Both the position numbers and the translations under genes were made by a program. The notes beneath the pieces were generated by a model. It was given only the letters and a program-made list of their open reading frames with translations, did no database searches and was not told the origin of the DNA. Below, piece after piece: positions 24,812-33,493 of a stretch of 64,000 bases of DNA (the stretch's first letter is position 1; each line of letters opens with the position of its first letter). The stretch comes from Bacteroidota bacterium (GTDB taxonomy: Bacteria; Bacteroidota; Bacteroidia; Chitinophagales; Saprospiraceae): contig JASBVF010000028.1 of assembly GCA_030147525.1 (NCBI GenBank), positions 1-64,000 of the forward strand, written 5' to 3'.

Positions 24812-25501
24812 TTAGAACATATACCCAATGGAAAGCCACATTTTGAATGGATTGAAGGTCTCAAAAGTCTGTTCTCTTCTCGGGTCATCAAGGATATCGT
24901 TGAACAAAATCCTGTCAATTTTCTTGACCTGAAATGCCCTGTACCTCAAACTGAAAGCCATCCTTGATTTTGTGTATTCAATGCCAGGGTTGAATTCTAC
25001 GGAATACAGGTTGAACCGCCACCAGGAGTAACTTTCATCTGAAGTGGTGTGGTTAGCAATTGTAAGGAAATTCAATTGGGACAGCACACCCAATGAAAGC
25101 CCGAAGTGGCCATTTAATTTATATGTCCCGTTTATCGAGGATTGCATCAGAAACTGGTAGTACCTGTTTGTCCATCTTAATACCTTCGTTATATCATCCT
25201 TTTTGTAAGTATAGTCAAATGGTCGGTCGAATGTAGACAGTTCTGTGCTTAAGCCAGCCCCAACATTCAAAAGCAACTTTCCTTTTTGGGCAACTTCTTT
25301 TTCAAGCCGTATCCCAAACTGATGCGTGCCAAACGCCTCCGGCTGCCGTTCCAATACTGATTCCTTTGGCGGAAAGTCGAAAAGCCTTTTGTCGTGCGCC
25401 TGTAGCCCATAATCGAGACTGAATGTCCATTTTCCTGTCTGGCAGCAACAAGCAATGGGCATGATTATCAAACCGATAATAAAAGTTGTGTTTCTTTTCA
25501 T
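24812..25501 (-). CDS. Barrel-like envelope protein, C7 partner
   Basis: This 229-residue precursor has a hydrophobic start (TTFIIGLIIMPIACCCQTG) that may be a lipobox or a Sec signal. The rest is strand-rich (WTFSLDYGLQA, THQFGIRLEKEVAQKGKLLLNVGAGLSTELS, HFGLSLGVLSQLNF, RMAFSLRYRAFQ) and ends MWLSIGYMF, with the terminal aromatic residue typical of outer-membrane barrels. It lies after the C7 serine protease gene with a 16-bp hairpin between. Function unknown. Confidence 0.65.
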   Translation of the reverse strand: MKRNTTFIIGLIIMPIACCCQTGKWTFSLDYGLQAHDKRLFDFPPKESVLERQPEAFGTHQFGIRLEKEVAQKGKLLLNVGAGLSTELSTFDRPFDYTYKKDDITKVLRWTNRYYQFLMQSSINGTYKLNGHFGLSLGVLSQLNFLTIANHTTSDESYSWWRFNLYSVEFNPGIEYTKSRMAFSLRYRAFQVKKIDRILFNDILDDPRREQTFETFNPFKMWLSIGYMF

Positions 25502-25519
25502 TTTTAGCAGTTTTTAAAA

Positions 25520-25558
25520 ACCAGGAGCCGGAGGGACGATGCCCTTCCGGCTCCTGGT
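25520..25558 (-). terminator. Intercistronic hairpin with T-run in C7
   Basis: ACCAGGAGCCGGAGGG and CCCTTCCGGCTCCTGGT form a long stem between the protease stop (25565) and the partner start (25501). Five T follow on the minus strand, so partial termination is expected. Confidence 0.8.
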
Positions 25559-25564
25559 CAATTG

Positions 25565-27790
25565 TCAATGGATGATTATTTTTTGAAGGACGGTTTCACT
25601 GCCGGAACTGACTTTCAGGAAGTAAATCCCCAGTGCAAAGCCCCCGGTATCGATTTTTTCGCTGTTGGCCGTGATGACGGCAGCATACACGGGCCGCCCG
25701 TTGAGGCCGACCAGCGACAATGTTTTGGGTTCTACCACAGGAAATGTAACTGCATCCAGTTCCACCGTTATCAGCCCTTTTGCTGGGTTGGGGTAAGCTT
25801 TGACCTTTTCCGGCACGTCGGCCGCTACTTCGTCCCCTTTCTCTCCTCCGTCCCCTGACGCCGACCTGATGATAGGGCAGTTGCAGGGAGGTTCGCCCCC
25901 ACCGCAAAATTCAATCTGCTTTGCCTTGGAACTCGTGCCGCACTCGTTGCTCGCCCACACGCTGATGGAACCTGACTGTTGGCCAGCATAGACGTAAATG
26001 GAAGTGTTGGGGCCATTGCCCGTGTAATTGAACCAGCAGGCAGGGTCCGGGTCGCCAGTGGGTGTGCCGTTGGGGCAGTTGGGGAATGTCCAGTTGAAAT
26101 TCGTGGCCCCTTGGGCAATGACCTGTACCGTGTAGTTGGAGCCGGGGGTAAAGCATTCCGGTGTTAAGATAGTCTGGATTAAAGGTTTGCCGACCCAAAT
26201 ATTGCGGGTGAAAGTCTGCTCCCCACAGTTAGCGTTTGCCAAAGTGTAGGTAAGAGTAGCTGCCCCTTGGGAAAAGGAACTGGCAGCCCATAGTGTGGCA
26301 TTCACGCCGTTGCCCGAAGTGGGCGAACCGAACAGGTTGGTCGGGGTAACTGACCAGGTGACCGCATATCCCGGCAAAGGGTTCTGGAGGGTATAGGTCT
26401 TTGCTGTTGTGCAAACCACGTTGCTTCCGGCAACCGAAGGTATCAGTACAGCATTGGTGGCCATGGGGTCAATGCCGTCGCCGAGCCAGTTGCTCAGCCT
26501 TGTGGCATTGGTGCCCCCGCCTGTCCAGGAACTGAATATCCTACCATATTCATCAATCCCATTTGGATTATCACAACTTGCCGAGCCTCCAAATAGTTGA
26601 CCGATTATTCGCCGATTGTCATCGAACAACGCTGACCCGGAAGAGCCCGGCTCAGTAGTGCCATCATTCCAAATTACCTCCAAAAAACTGCCACTTACTG
26701 TCGGTGGGTCATCGTCGATTGATATTTTTTTTACGTCCCCTCGTGGATGATGGATACATGTCGAATTTGGGGGTGTCGCACTGGCCCTGTTCCAACCTGC
26801 GAAAGAAATTTCAGGGTTGGAAACCTGATTGTTTAATTCTAAAAGAGCAAAATCAGATGCTGCTGAATTAGCCCTTAATTGAGCCCCCGAATATGAAATC
26901 CAAATACTGGGGTGAGGCTCGACAGATGGAGGGCAAGTAATACTTTCATAATTAAATCTGAAAACCCAATTATGACTGGCAAAGCCAGTTACACAATGGT
27001 CTGCTGTCAATATGAAGGGTGTCAGGTCATTGCAAGCGTTAGCAATCAAGGTCCCTGTGCAATGTTCTGAGTTGTTCTTTAAAATCAGGCACACAGCATT
27101 GATTTGGTTGCCCCAACCATTCCCTTCCGGGCAGGAAGTATTGATATTGCATGAACCAGAATCTCCGAATGCCCTCGTGCTTACACCCGGATTCCCAATC
27201 CCGCTTATCGCATCGTTAATCCCATGTATTGCGTTTTCGATATTTATCGAAAATAGCTCTGAGGTGCCTTCCGGGAGGTACACATCTATGACGGCGTAAT
27301 CGCCCAGGACAATATCTGATGCATAGATGCCATCGTGGACTTTGTCTGCTTCAATAGGGCCATGCAGCATCCGCCCGTCCATTCCGTAAATGAACATCTG
27401 GCTGCCGTCAGGCAGGTACAGGTTTGAGAACTCGAAGTTCAGCGATTTGGCGTTCTCGGAGCGGATTTTCAGTTTCCAGACCGTGTAGTTCCCGAACGTG
27501 TAGAAAATACCATTTTCCTGTGTCAACCCCATAGGTTCTTTTATCCCAAACCTTGCAGTAATTGTGCTGTCGAGTGCATCCTGTTCGAGGACGGATTGTA
27601 CATCAATCGGCGGGAGGCTTTCGGCATCGGGCGTTTGCAGGAAGTACCAGGGGATGTAATCGTAAATCTTTTCCCCTTCACTAAGTATCCGGGTGAATAC
27701 CTGGGAATGGGCAATGTGCTGAATGCTAAGCAGTGCAATTACATCAAGCATTTTGACCGTTTGTCCGTTGTTGAGAATTTTTCTTTTCAT
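25565..27790 (-). CDS. Secreted trypsin/lysyl-endopeptidase-like protease, C7
   Basis: The start at 27790 (MKRKILNNGQTVKMLDVIALL) gives an export signal; 23 upstream codons are rejected. The 741-residue precursor has a propeptide-like region to about residue 200. An S1 serine protease domain of the lysyl endopeptidase type follows: GTLIANACN, catalytic His in ILTADHCVTG, Asp in AASDFALLEL, Ser in EPGSSGSALFDD, then IGQLFGGSASC. Ig-like/PKD segments come next, and a T9SS tail ends the protein (AYPNPAKGLITVEL...GIYFLKVSSG...KIIIH). The triad looks intact, so it is probably active and surface-bound or released. Confidence 0.9.
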   Translation of the reverse strand: MKRKILNNGQTVKMLDVIALLSIQHIAHSQVFTRILSEGEKIYDYIPWYFLQTPDAESLPPIDVQSVLEQDALDSTITARFGIKEPMGLTQENGIFYTFGNYTVWKLKIRSENAKSLNFEFSNLYLPDGSQMFIYGMDGRMLHGPIEADKVHDGIYASDIVLGDYAVIDVYLPEGTSELFSINIENAIHGINDAISGIGNPGVSTRAFGDSGSCNINTSCPEGNGWGNQINAVCLILKNNSEHCTGTLIANACNDLTPFILTADHCVTGFASHNWVFRFNYESITCPPSVEPHPSIWISYSGAQLRANSAASDFALLELNNQVSNPEISFAGWNRASATPPNSTCIHHPRGDVKKISIDDDPPTVSGSFLEVIWNDGTTEPGSSGSALFDDNRRIIGQLFGGSASCDNPNGIDEYGRIFSSWTGGGTNATRLSNWLGDGIDPMATNAVLIPSVAGSNVVCTTAKTYTLQNPLPGYAVTWSVTPTNLFGSPTSGNGVNATLWAASSFSQGAATLTYTLANANCGEQTFTRNIWVGKPLIQTILTPECFTPGSNYTVQVIAQGATNFNWTFPNCPNGTPTGDPDPACWFNYTGNGPNTSIYVYAGQQSGSISVWASNECGTSSKAKQIEFCGGGEPPCNCPIIRSASGDGGEKGDEVAADVPEKVKAYPNPAKGLITVELDAVTFPVVEPKTLSLVGLNGRPVYAAVITANSEKIDTGGFALGIYFLKVSSGSETVLQKIIIH

Positions 27791-27850
27791 TTTTGAAAGT
27801 TTTAAAGTGATTAAATATGTTTGGTTTACTTGTTTTGGTTTCTTTTTAAT

Positions 27851-27922
27851 TGGACACAACGGTCAGCGCCCCTGCCGTGCGCCCGCATAGGGCGCATGGA
27901 TAGGGGCGCATTGTTGGTGGTC
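27851..27922 (-). repeat. attC-like site of cassette C6
   Basis: Minus strand: box GACCACCAAC, spacer AAT, outer stem GCGCCCCT / AGGGGCGC, inner TGCGCCC / GGGCGCA with loop TATGC, spacer TGACC, box GTTGTGTCC. The AAC box pairs with the C6 leading box at 30603-30612. Confidence 0.9.
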
Positions 27923-27952
27923 GTTTTCTCTTTTTTCTATTCTATATCTATT

Positions 27953-28489
27953 CTATTCGTAGAGCCTTACTTCAAACTCACCGTCCTTTATCTCTATCTT
28001 TAGGCTTTTGTCTTCACTAATGAAATGAATCTCGAAGAATCCTTTCATTGTAGCTGTAAGCGTGTCTATCTCTGAGATGGAGATGAAACTATCTTCTTCC
28101 TCGTTGACCTCCATAAACCCTATCAGCACATCTCCGTCGTCCCCCCATTGGCCAAAACTACCCCCCACAAAACCGTCTCCCAAATCTCCTATCTTTCCCT
28201 TCACAGGAAAAGACCCAATGGAAAATGGTATTTCGTTTAAGGAAAAATTTTCTCTTTGTTCACCGTATTCGCTGTATGTTGTAAAATCAATGCCCCAATA
28301 AGTAGAATCGTTTTGGTGGTATCTCCAGAAGCCCGATGCTTCCCATGCCCTGCCCTCCTTGGTGCCTTTTGCCCACCCAAATTCCTGTGTCCCCGGCTCA
28401 TAGATAATGATAACGTCATCGTCTTCTTTTTTGCATGAAGCAATGGCCAAAAAACCGAACAGCAGGAGTATGAAATAATTTTTTTTCAT
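27953..28489 (-). CDS. Small lipoprotein, C6 partner
   Basis: The start at 28489 gives a lipobox (FILLLFGFLAIASCKKEDDD). The 178-residue protein is acidic and beta-rich (SIGSFPVKGKIGDLGDGFVGGSFGQWGDDGDVLIGFMEVNEEEDSFISISEIDTLTATMKGFFEIHF). This arrangement is often seen in Bacteroidota lipoproteins with one lipocalin-like or DUF-type sandwich (the 'FxG.W..n...w.a' start). It is coded after the C6 metalloprotease. It could bind or restrain the protease; no direct evidence. Confidence 0.65.
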   Translation of the reverse strand: MKKNYFILLLFGFLAIASCKKEDDDVIIIYEPGTQEFGWAKGTKEGRAWEASGFWRYHQNDSTYWGIDFTTYSEYGEQRENFSLNEIPFSIGSFPVKGKIGDLGDGFVGGSFGQWGDDGDVLIGFMEVNEEEDSFISISEIDTLTATMKGFFEIHFISEDKSLKIEIKDGEFEVRLYE

Positions 28490-28505
28490 TTTAAATGGAT
28501 TTGTT

Positions 28506-28534
28506 GAAGGAAGGCACCGGGGGCGCCTTCCTTC
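28506..28534 (-). promoter_or_regulatory. Intercistronic hairpin in C6
   Basis: GAAGGAAGGC and GCCTTCCTTC form a perfect 10-bp stem between the metalloprotease stop (28548) and the lipoprotein start (28489). No T-run follows. Confidence 0.7.
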
Positions 28535-28547
28535 ATGGTTGTTGAAT

Positions 28548-30524
28548 TCAATCCGCTTTGATAATCCTTTCGACAAATACGCCTCTCTCATCTTGTATGA
28601 CAACCCAAATCATGCCAGCAGGGCAACTGCTCAAATCAATTTCCAGATGGCCCGCGCCTTGGCTCTTTGCCTCCCGAAATTGTCTGCCGGTTGCGTCCAG
28701 AACCTTGACCGTAAACAGAATGCCATCTCTTTGCAAATTTGTTATAGCAAGTTTGTCAGTTGCGGGATTTGGGGCGACGGTGTACTGATTGTTCCCGGTA
28801 TGCCAATCCCCGATGCCTACCAAATTTTTGTCACTTGACACAAGTTCTAGGAAATCGGTACCACCGCCAATGAGCAGGTTAGGCCCTTGGCACGTCGTGC
28901 AGAGGACTGTGTTGATTACCCTTGTGGCATGGGCAGTGGTACCGTCACTCGCAGTGACCGTGACCCTCAAGAAAAACTGTGGACAGCCCAATACCGAATT
29001 TATGGTCACACTGGGACCTGTGCCAATCAGTGTGCCGGGGTTGGCAGGTGTGAAGTTGCCGTCAAGGTTCCATCTCCATTGATACGTATATGGCGGGGCA
29101 CCGGGAAACCCGGTGGCAGGTGGGTTGGCGTTGGCTGTGTATGTCTTTGGATTGACAAAACCGTTCAGGCCGCACAGGGGCGTACTCAGGCCGCTTATTG
29201 TGACGCCGAAAACAGGTGATTCCCGATAGTACTGTATTATACAATTGGCGTTGTTTATTCCCAACGTATTGTTGTTGTCCGCAGTCCCTGTATCAAAACC
29301 GTTGAACTCGATATCAGGGTTGGAAAAATGCAGCGCCCTCTGTCTTTCAGCTGCAATTGTATCATCGAATAAGAGGGACATGACTGTTCTGTCCTGTCCA
29401 CCGAAGGTAAAGCGCCAACCGTGCGTACATATGCTCTCGTCATCTCCACATGTGCCACAGGGAACATTGCCGCTACGGTTGTGCCTTGCCCCGAACAAGT
29501 GTGCAATCTCATGGGCAAGTGTCCAAGTGGGGTTTACGCTGTTTTGGACTTCTGAAATCACAAAAGCACAATCTTCACAAGGTGCTTCCCATGTGAACGT
29601 CCCACCGGAAATACTACCTGCACGGGCAGCCCCTCTTACCCCCGGATAATCCATGGAGGTCAACAAAACCACAAGGTCGGCCCTGAACTCATCTCGAATA
29701 TTTGCGGCAGAGGTTGGCAGCGTGGTAAAAATGTCAGTCTCAATATCCAGAGGGGCACTATACATGAAATCAAATGGTGCCGTCCTGAACCTCAGGGCTA
29801 TGTCCTCAACACCGCTGTTGATTAAGGCCGCTTGGAAGGAGAACAAGCTGTTGATTACGTGGATGAGGGCTTCCCAAATGTTGCCGAACTGTGTACCGTA
29901 CCATTGTTGAACGTCAGGCGGCACAAGTATGAGGACATCAATGATGCCCCCGCATCCCCCGTCAGTGTCGCAAAGGTCTACTGCCATCTCCTGAATTTCT
30001 GCTTTTGTATAGCTCTGGAGGATGTGGTCAATCCCACAGATTTCCTGTTGGAACTTGGAAACATCCATCTCCCTGATAACGGAAACCCCTTCCGATAGCG
30101 GCACAACCTCCCAGAAACCGTCATGGCTCTGGACGAACCCTGCCAAACGGCCCGACATTTTTATCAGCCCGGCATAGCCCTCACCGCCGGACATTTTGCC
30201 CAGCCAAGTATAGTCGCCGTTTGCCTGCAAATCGTAATAGACAGGGGCAAGCTCAAAGCGGTTCTGCTCGCTCAGAACCTTCAGGGAGAGTGCTCCGTCC
30301 TGTGCAAGCTGTTGCGTCAAGTCCTGAAACTCCACATATTCAATGCTTTTCGTCACCGAATCTTGGGTAAGGTTGGCCACGAAGTCCAGTCTCTCTTGGG
30401 ACAACCCTTGCGGCACTGTTGTGACTATAAAGAAATCACCCTGCTGTCCCCAGACTTGGGCAGAAATGAATGTAATGCTTATCACTAAGCAGATTAGACC
30501 GTTGGTTGAAACTTTTCTTTTCAT
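28548..30524 (-). CDS. Secreted M12B-like metzincin protease, C6
   Basis: This 658-residue precursor has a signal peptide (LICLVISITFISAQVWGQ) and a propeptide. The zinc motif is the metzincin HExxHxxGxxH (HEIAHLFGARH, about residue 335), followed by cysteine-rich CGTCGDDESICTHGW and the Met-turn candidate TVMSLLF. A PKD/Ig segment (VTVTASDGTTAHATRVI) and a T9SS tail follow (VAPNPATDKLAITNL ... FVERIIKAD). It is probably a surface or secreted endopeptidase. It leads cassette C6, before a hairpin and a lipoprotein gene. Confidence 0.9.
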   Translation of the reverse strand: MKRKVSTNGLICLVISITFISAQVWGQQGDFFIVTTVPQGLSQERLDFVANLTQDSVTKSIEYVEFQDLTQQLAQDGALSLKVLSEQNRFELAPVYYDLQANGDYTWLGKMSGGEGYAGLIKMSGRLAGFVQSHDGFWEVVPLSEGVSVIREMDVSKFQQEICGIDHILQSYTKAEIQEMAVDLCDTDGGCGGIIDVLILVPPDVQQWYGTQFGNIWEALIHVINSLFSFQAALINSGVEDIALRFRTAPFDFMYSAPLDIETDIFTTLPTSAANIRDEFRADLVVLLTSMDYPGVRGAARAGSISGGTFTWEAPCEDCAFVISEVQNSVNPTWTLAHEIAHLFGARHNRSGNVPCGTCGDDESICTHGWRFTFGGQDRTVMSLLFDDTIAAERQRALHFSNPDIEFNGFDTGTADNNNTLGINNANCIIQYYRESPVFGVTISGLSTPLCGLNGFVNPKTYTANANPPATGFPGAPPYTYQWRWNLDGNFTPANPGTLIGTGPSVTINSVLGCPQFFLRVTVTASDGTTAHATRVINTVLCTTCQGPNLLIGGGTDFLELVSSDKNLVGIGDWHTGNNQYTVAPNPATDKLAITNLQRDGILFTVKVLDATGRQFREAKSQGAGHLEIDLSSCPAGMIWVVIQDERGVFVERIIKAD

Positions 30525-30601
30525 GATTCAAAAATTTTTAGAGCATGTTTAAAATTAATGGTTATGGAATGTTGTTTTGGTTTTCTATTTTTTTTATTTA
30601 A

Positions 30602-30700
30602 TGACCACCAACGGTCGCACTGCTGCCCGTGCCCGCCGAGCGTTGGCTGTTGTGGGTTGGGTAGCTGGCGGGCATGGACAGCAGTGCGTTGTTCGACGAA
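30602..30700 (-). repeat. attC-like site of cassette C5
   Basis: Minus strand: box TCGTCGAAC, spacer AAC, outer stem GCACTGCTG / CAGCAGTGC, inner TGCCCGCC / GGCGGGCA, long loop with CCAACGCTC, spacer GACC, box GTTGGTGGT. The AAC box pairs with the C5 leading box at 33395-33403. Confidence 0.9.
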
Positions 30701-30784
30701 TTTTTATTTAATTGATTTATAATGCCTTATCTTGCGACAGACCGAGGCGACGACCAATAATTTTCTCGTTCCGGCACAAAAATA

Positions 30785-30812
30785 CCCGGTTGAATTACAA
30801 CTTTCAACCGGG
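30785..30812 (-). terminator. Terminator at the end of C5
   Basis: CCCGGTTGAA and TTCAACCGGG form a perfect 10-bp stem, followed on the minus strand by TATTTTTG. It lies just after the stop of the C5 lipoprotein gene (30822), before the cassette's attC-like site. Confidence 0.8.
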
Positions 30813-30821
30813 CTTTCTTTA

Positions 30822-31364
30822 TTACTTGAAGATGTAATTCTCGTAAAAAACACCTTGAAAAACTATGTGCTTCGGAAGACCGAGGTTTTTGTTGCCATTC
30901 TTGGAAGTCCTGCAGAACTTCGCCTTGAACCGCCCCTTTACTTCCATTTTGATGGAGTCAAGGTATTCGACATGCAAAAAACCCTCATCAGCGTCAACCA
31001 GTTTGTACTCATAGCCTTCAAGGTCTTCGCTAATTGTTTGATGAAAGGATGCCCTTGCCTGTTCGAATAGCTTATTTTCAGAGGTAATCTTAAAATTTCC
31101 TGTTGACAAGGGTAATAGTCCAAAACCAAAAAGATTTGTTAATTGCCCTTGATTCCTTGACTGCTCAAAACCATAGCTCATCACATGTATGACAGAATCA
31201 TACTGAAAATCAGGAATATAATCTTCAACATTTCCGTTAAGGTAGACAACAGACTCTCCGAACTCCACCTCGTTTGGCAATATTGCTTCAAGTGGGTCTT
31301 TTTCGCACCCCGTATATGCAAGTATGGCTGTGGTAAGCAAAGCAAAAAACAGATAGTTCTTCAT
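30822..31364 (-). CDS. Small lipoprotein, C5 partner (paralogue of C3)
   Basis: This 180-residue precursor has a lipobox (FFALLTTAILAYTGCEKDP). It is closely related to the C3 lipoprotein (37373-37915) along its full length (EAILPNEVEFGESVVYLNG, ARASFHQTISEDLEGYEY, EVKGRFKAKFCRTSKNGNK, VFQGVFYENYIFK). The start codon overlaps the protease stop by ATGA, so translation is coupled. Strict pairing with an M12B-like protease in two cassettes suggests a cognate partner (inhibitor, anchor or immunity-like), which is inference. Confidence 0.8.
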   Translation of the reverse strand: MKNYLFFALLTTAILAYTGCEKDPLEAILPNEVEFGESVVYLNGNVEDYIPDFQYDSVIHVMSYGFEQSRNQGQLTNLFGFGLLPLSTGNFKITSENKLFEQARASFHQTISEDLEGYEYKLVDADEGFLHVEYLDSIKMEVKGRFKAKFCRTSKNGNKNLGLPKHIVFQGVFYENYIFK

Positions 31365-33214
31365 ATTTTGACGAATTTTATTTTAGTTGGATGTTCTTGA
31401 CCTGGCTGCCCGATGGTTGCAATGTAAACGCCTGCACTAAGATAGGAAACGTTCAACAATACTACCTCCATTTCTTCTACCTGGACATCAAAAGTGCCGA
31501 ACAATCGCCCGTTGATGTCGTGAATCGTGACTTTGCTTCCATTCACCAACCCCTTTAGGTACAGGGATTCGGAAACTGGGTTTGGACTTGCGTTGATTTG
31601 GTTGTTGTCCAGAACAATCATTGGCTGGTCAAGATTTGCCGAAGACCTATCCTCCGTTCCCTTGCCGCCCCCAAAGCAATTGACCCTGTGTATTTCAAAA
31701 AAATCAAAAGAAACTTGGTTGTTGGCATCCGTGACGGTTAGCCGGACGGTTGTCCAAGTTCCGGGAAGCGTTGCCGCATTGAACAATATCCAGGAACTTG
31801 ATGTGCTGACTTGGGTATAGTTGCCGATTCCCGTTGCACTTACTTCCCAAAGATAGGTCAACGGATAGGCTATGTTCGGGGATGGTGGGATGTTCGATTG
31901 GTATGGGATATATTGTTGTGTGTTGCATACCTCATCATCACCTGTAATCTCGACCAAAAACTGCGCTCCCGGGTAAGAATTGGGAGGAGGGTTCGGGCGG
32001 AAACAGGCAATTTTGCCTGCCCGCTTCCTAATTTTCATAGCATTGTTGTTCCACCAATTGCCTGTTTCCATTCCCATGAAATCCGAATCTGGGTTCGACC
32101 AGCGTAATACTCTGGTACCGGCACAGCCGTTTTGGCACATAATGGTTCTTCGAATTGGAGTGGTAGGACTTCCATCGTGAATAAAGAATCCGTGATGATT
32201 GGTCCAATTATCACAACTGGTCGTGGTGCATACGCTGCATCGCTGGTGGTTTGCTCCAAGCAAATGGCCTATTTCGTGCGTCCCGGTCATTCCTGTTCTT
32301 GCAAAGAGTAATTCGGCAACACAGTACGCTCTGGCATTGGAATTGCCTCCTGCAGTTCCGACTGTCGAGCCTGGGTGTCCAGCCGTCAGCAAAATGACCA
32401 TGTCTGCATAGTTGGCATCTCGCATGGCTTGTGCAGTGGAGTTGTCACAAACATCATCTAAGTCATCATGGATATCAAGGTTCTCGACAAACCCAGGCAA
32501 TAGCAATGTATTTGCTTCAAGAAATAGTGCATCTGCTGATGAAATCCCGCTTGCCATGGAGGCTCCGTTGAGTTCGTTAATGATTTGTTGTGCAACAGTT
32601 GTCGGAGATGGAATCGCACCAGCTATTGCCGGAGTAAAGAGGAATAGTACTCTTACAATATTTTCTTCGCACCCGAACCTGTCCTCCACTTCATCGTCAG
32701 TTTCCCCTGATGATACGTTTGAGCAATCGTCAGCGATTTCCATGATTTCTTTGTCATATTTGACCAATACTGTCTGATTTTCAGATAAGCTGATAAGCCC
32801 GTAGTAATTGCCCGAACTGGCAATATGGATGTTCCCGAGAACTTCGTCTGGCAGCTTCGTCAATCGGAAATAGCTGCCGTCGGTGCTGTAGCCATCCCAA
32901 AAGAAGGTGCCCGGATGTTTAGAATAAGGAAAATCAGCCTCAAATGTTGTCTGGGCTTCTCCTGGAAGATTGGCTTGCAACAGCCGCCCGTTTAATGCAG
33001 CTTCAAAATTTGAAGTTTCTACATGCCAATAGTTGACAACTTCTGGCATCTGCTGTACTTTGGTCAGGTTTGTCTGCTCTTTGTTGGTCAGTGAAGTTGA
33101 AGGTACGGTTAAAACTTGGAGGAAGGAGGTCTGCCCAGTTCCCTGTGTCGAGAAAAGCGTGAACAGCAACAAAGTTAAATGTCGCAATGTCTGGTGAATT
33201 GAGACTTTATTCAT
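31361..33214 (-). CDS. Secreted M12B-like metzincin, C5 (paralogue of C3)
   Basis: This 617-residue precursor starts with a signal peptide (LRHLTLLLFTLFSTQGTGQ). The zinc motif HEIGHLLGANH (about residue 310) fits HExxHxxGxxH, followed by CSVCTTTSC and a Met-turn candidate TIMCQNGC. A C-terminal Ig/PKD-like segment comes next, and a T9SS tail ends the protein (ASPNPVSESLYLKG...GVYIATIG...IKFVKI). It is homologous over its full length to the C3 protease. Upstream is a leader conserved between C3 and C5 with a CCGAAT/ATTCGG hairpin. Confidence 0.9.
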   Translation of the reverse strand: MNKVSIHQTLRHLTLLLFTLFSTQGTGQTSFLQVLTVPSTSLTNKEQTNLTKVQQMPEVVNYWHVETSNFEAALNGRLLQANLPGEAQTTFEADFPYSKHPGTFFWDGYSTDGSYFRLTKLPDEVLGNIHIASSGNYYGLISLSENQTVLVKYDKEIMEIADDCSNVSSGETDDEVEDRFGCEENIVRVLFLFTPAIAGAIPSPTTVAQQIINELNGASMASGISSADALFLEANTLLLPGFVENLDIHDDLDDVCDNSTAQAMRDANYADMVILLTAGHPGSTVGTAGGNSNARAYCVAELLFARTGMTGTHEIGHLLGANHQRCSVCTTTSCDNWTNHHGFFIHDGSPTTPIRRTIMCQNGCAGTRVLRWSNPDSDFMGMETGNWWNNNAMKIRKRAGKIACFRPNPPPNSYPGAQFLVEITGDDEVCNTQQYIPYQSNIPPSPNIAYPLTYLWEVSATGIGNYTQVSTSSSWILFNAATLPGTWTTVRLTVTDANNQVSFDFFEIHRVNCFGGGKGTEDRSSANLDQPMIVLDNNQINASPNPVSESLYLKGLVNGSKVTIHDINGRLFGTFDVQVEEMEVVLLNVSYLSAGVYIATIGQPGQEHPTKIKFVKI

Positions 33215-33393
33215 CTTGGTTTAGATTTGAAATTCCCGAATAACGGATTCGGTAACCGTTGAATGCTTCTGCCTAAATAGAAGGCATGGGCATTGCCTCT
33301 TTATGGCTTCACCTACTCAAGAAGTGATGAAGCATTTTATGTTTTATTAATATTGATTTTATTCGACGTCTTGCTGGGTTTTATTTATTTGAT
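33215..33393 (-). promoter_or_regulatory. Conserved leader of the C5 protease gene
   Basis: About 180 bases upstream of the start match the C3 leader (39748-39930) closely. Shared blocks are CCCAGCAAGACGTCGAATAAAA, split here as CCCAGCAAGACGTCG plus AATAAAA, then TGCTTC, AGGCA(A)TGCC and AAGCATTCAACGG. Just before the start codon is the hairpin CCGAAT-CCGTT-ATTCGG, whose loop differs by one base in C3. Conservation of stem and position points to an RNA element or shared regulation. Confidence 0.6.
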
Positions 33394-33465
33394 TTCGTCG
33401 AACGGTTTGCATACACGCAGGCGGGGCGCATAGCCCCGCTTGCCGTGTATGCGTTGTTAGTGCCA
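33394..33465 (-). repeat. attC-like site of cassette C4
   Basis: Minus strand: box GGCACTAAC, spacer AAC, outer stem GCATACACG / CGTGTATGC, inner GCGGGGC / GCCCCGC with loop TATGC, spacer AAACC, box GTTCGACGA. The stem is almost identical to the C7 site, 8.7 kb away, although the boxes differ. Confidence 0.9.
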
Positions 33466-33493
33466 GTCTTCTTTTTCCTATTTCTTATTCTAT

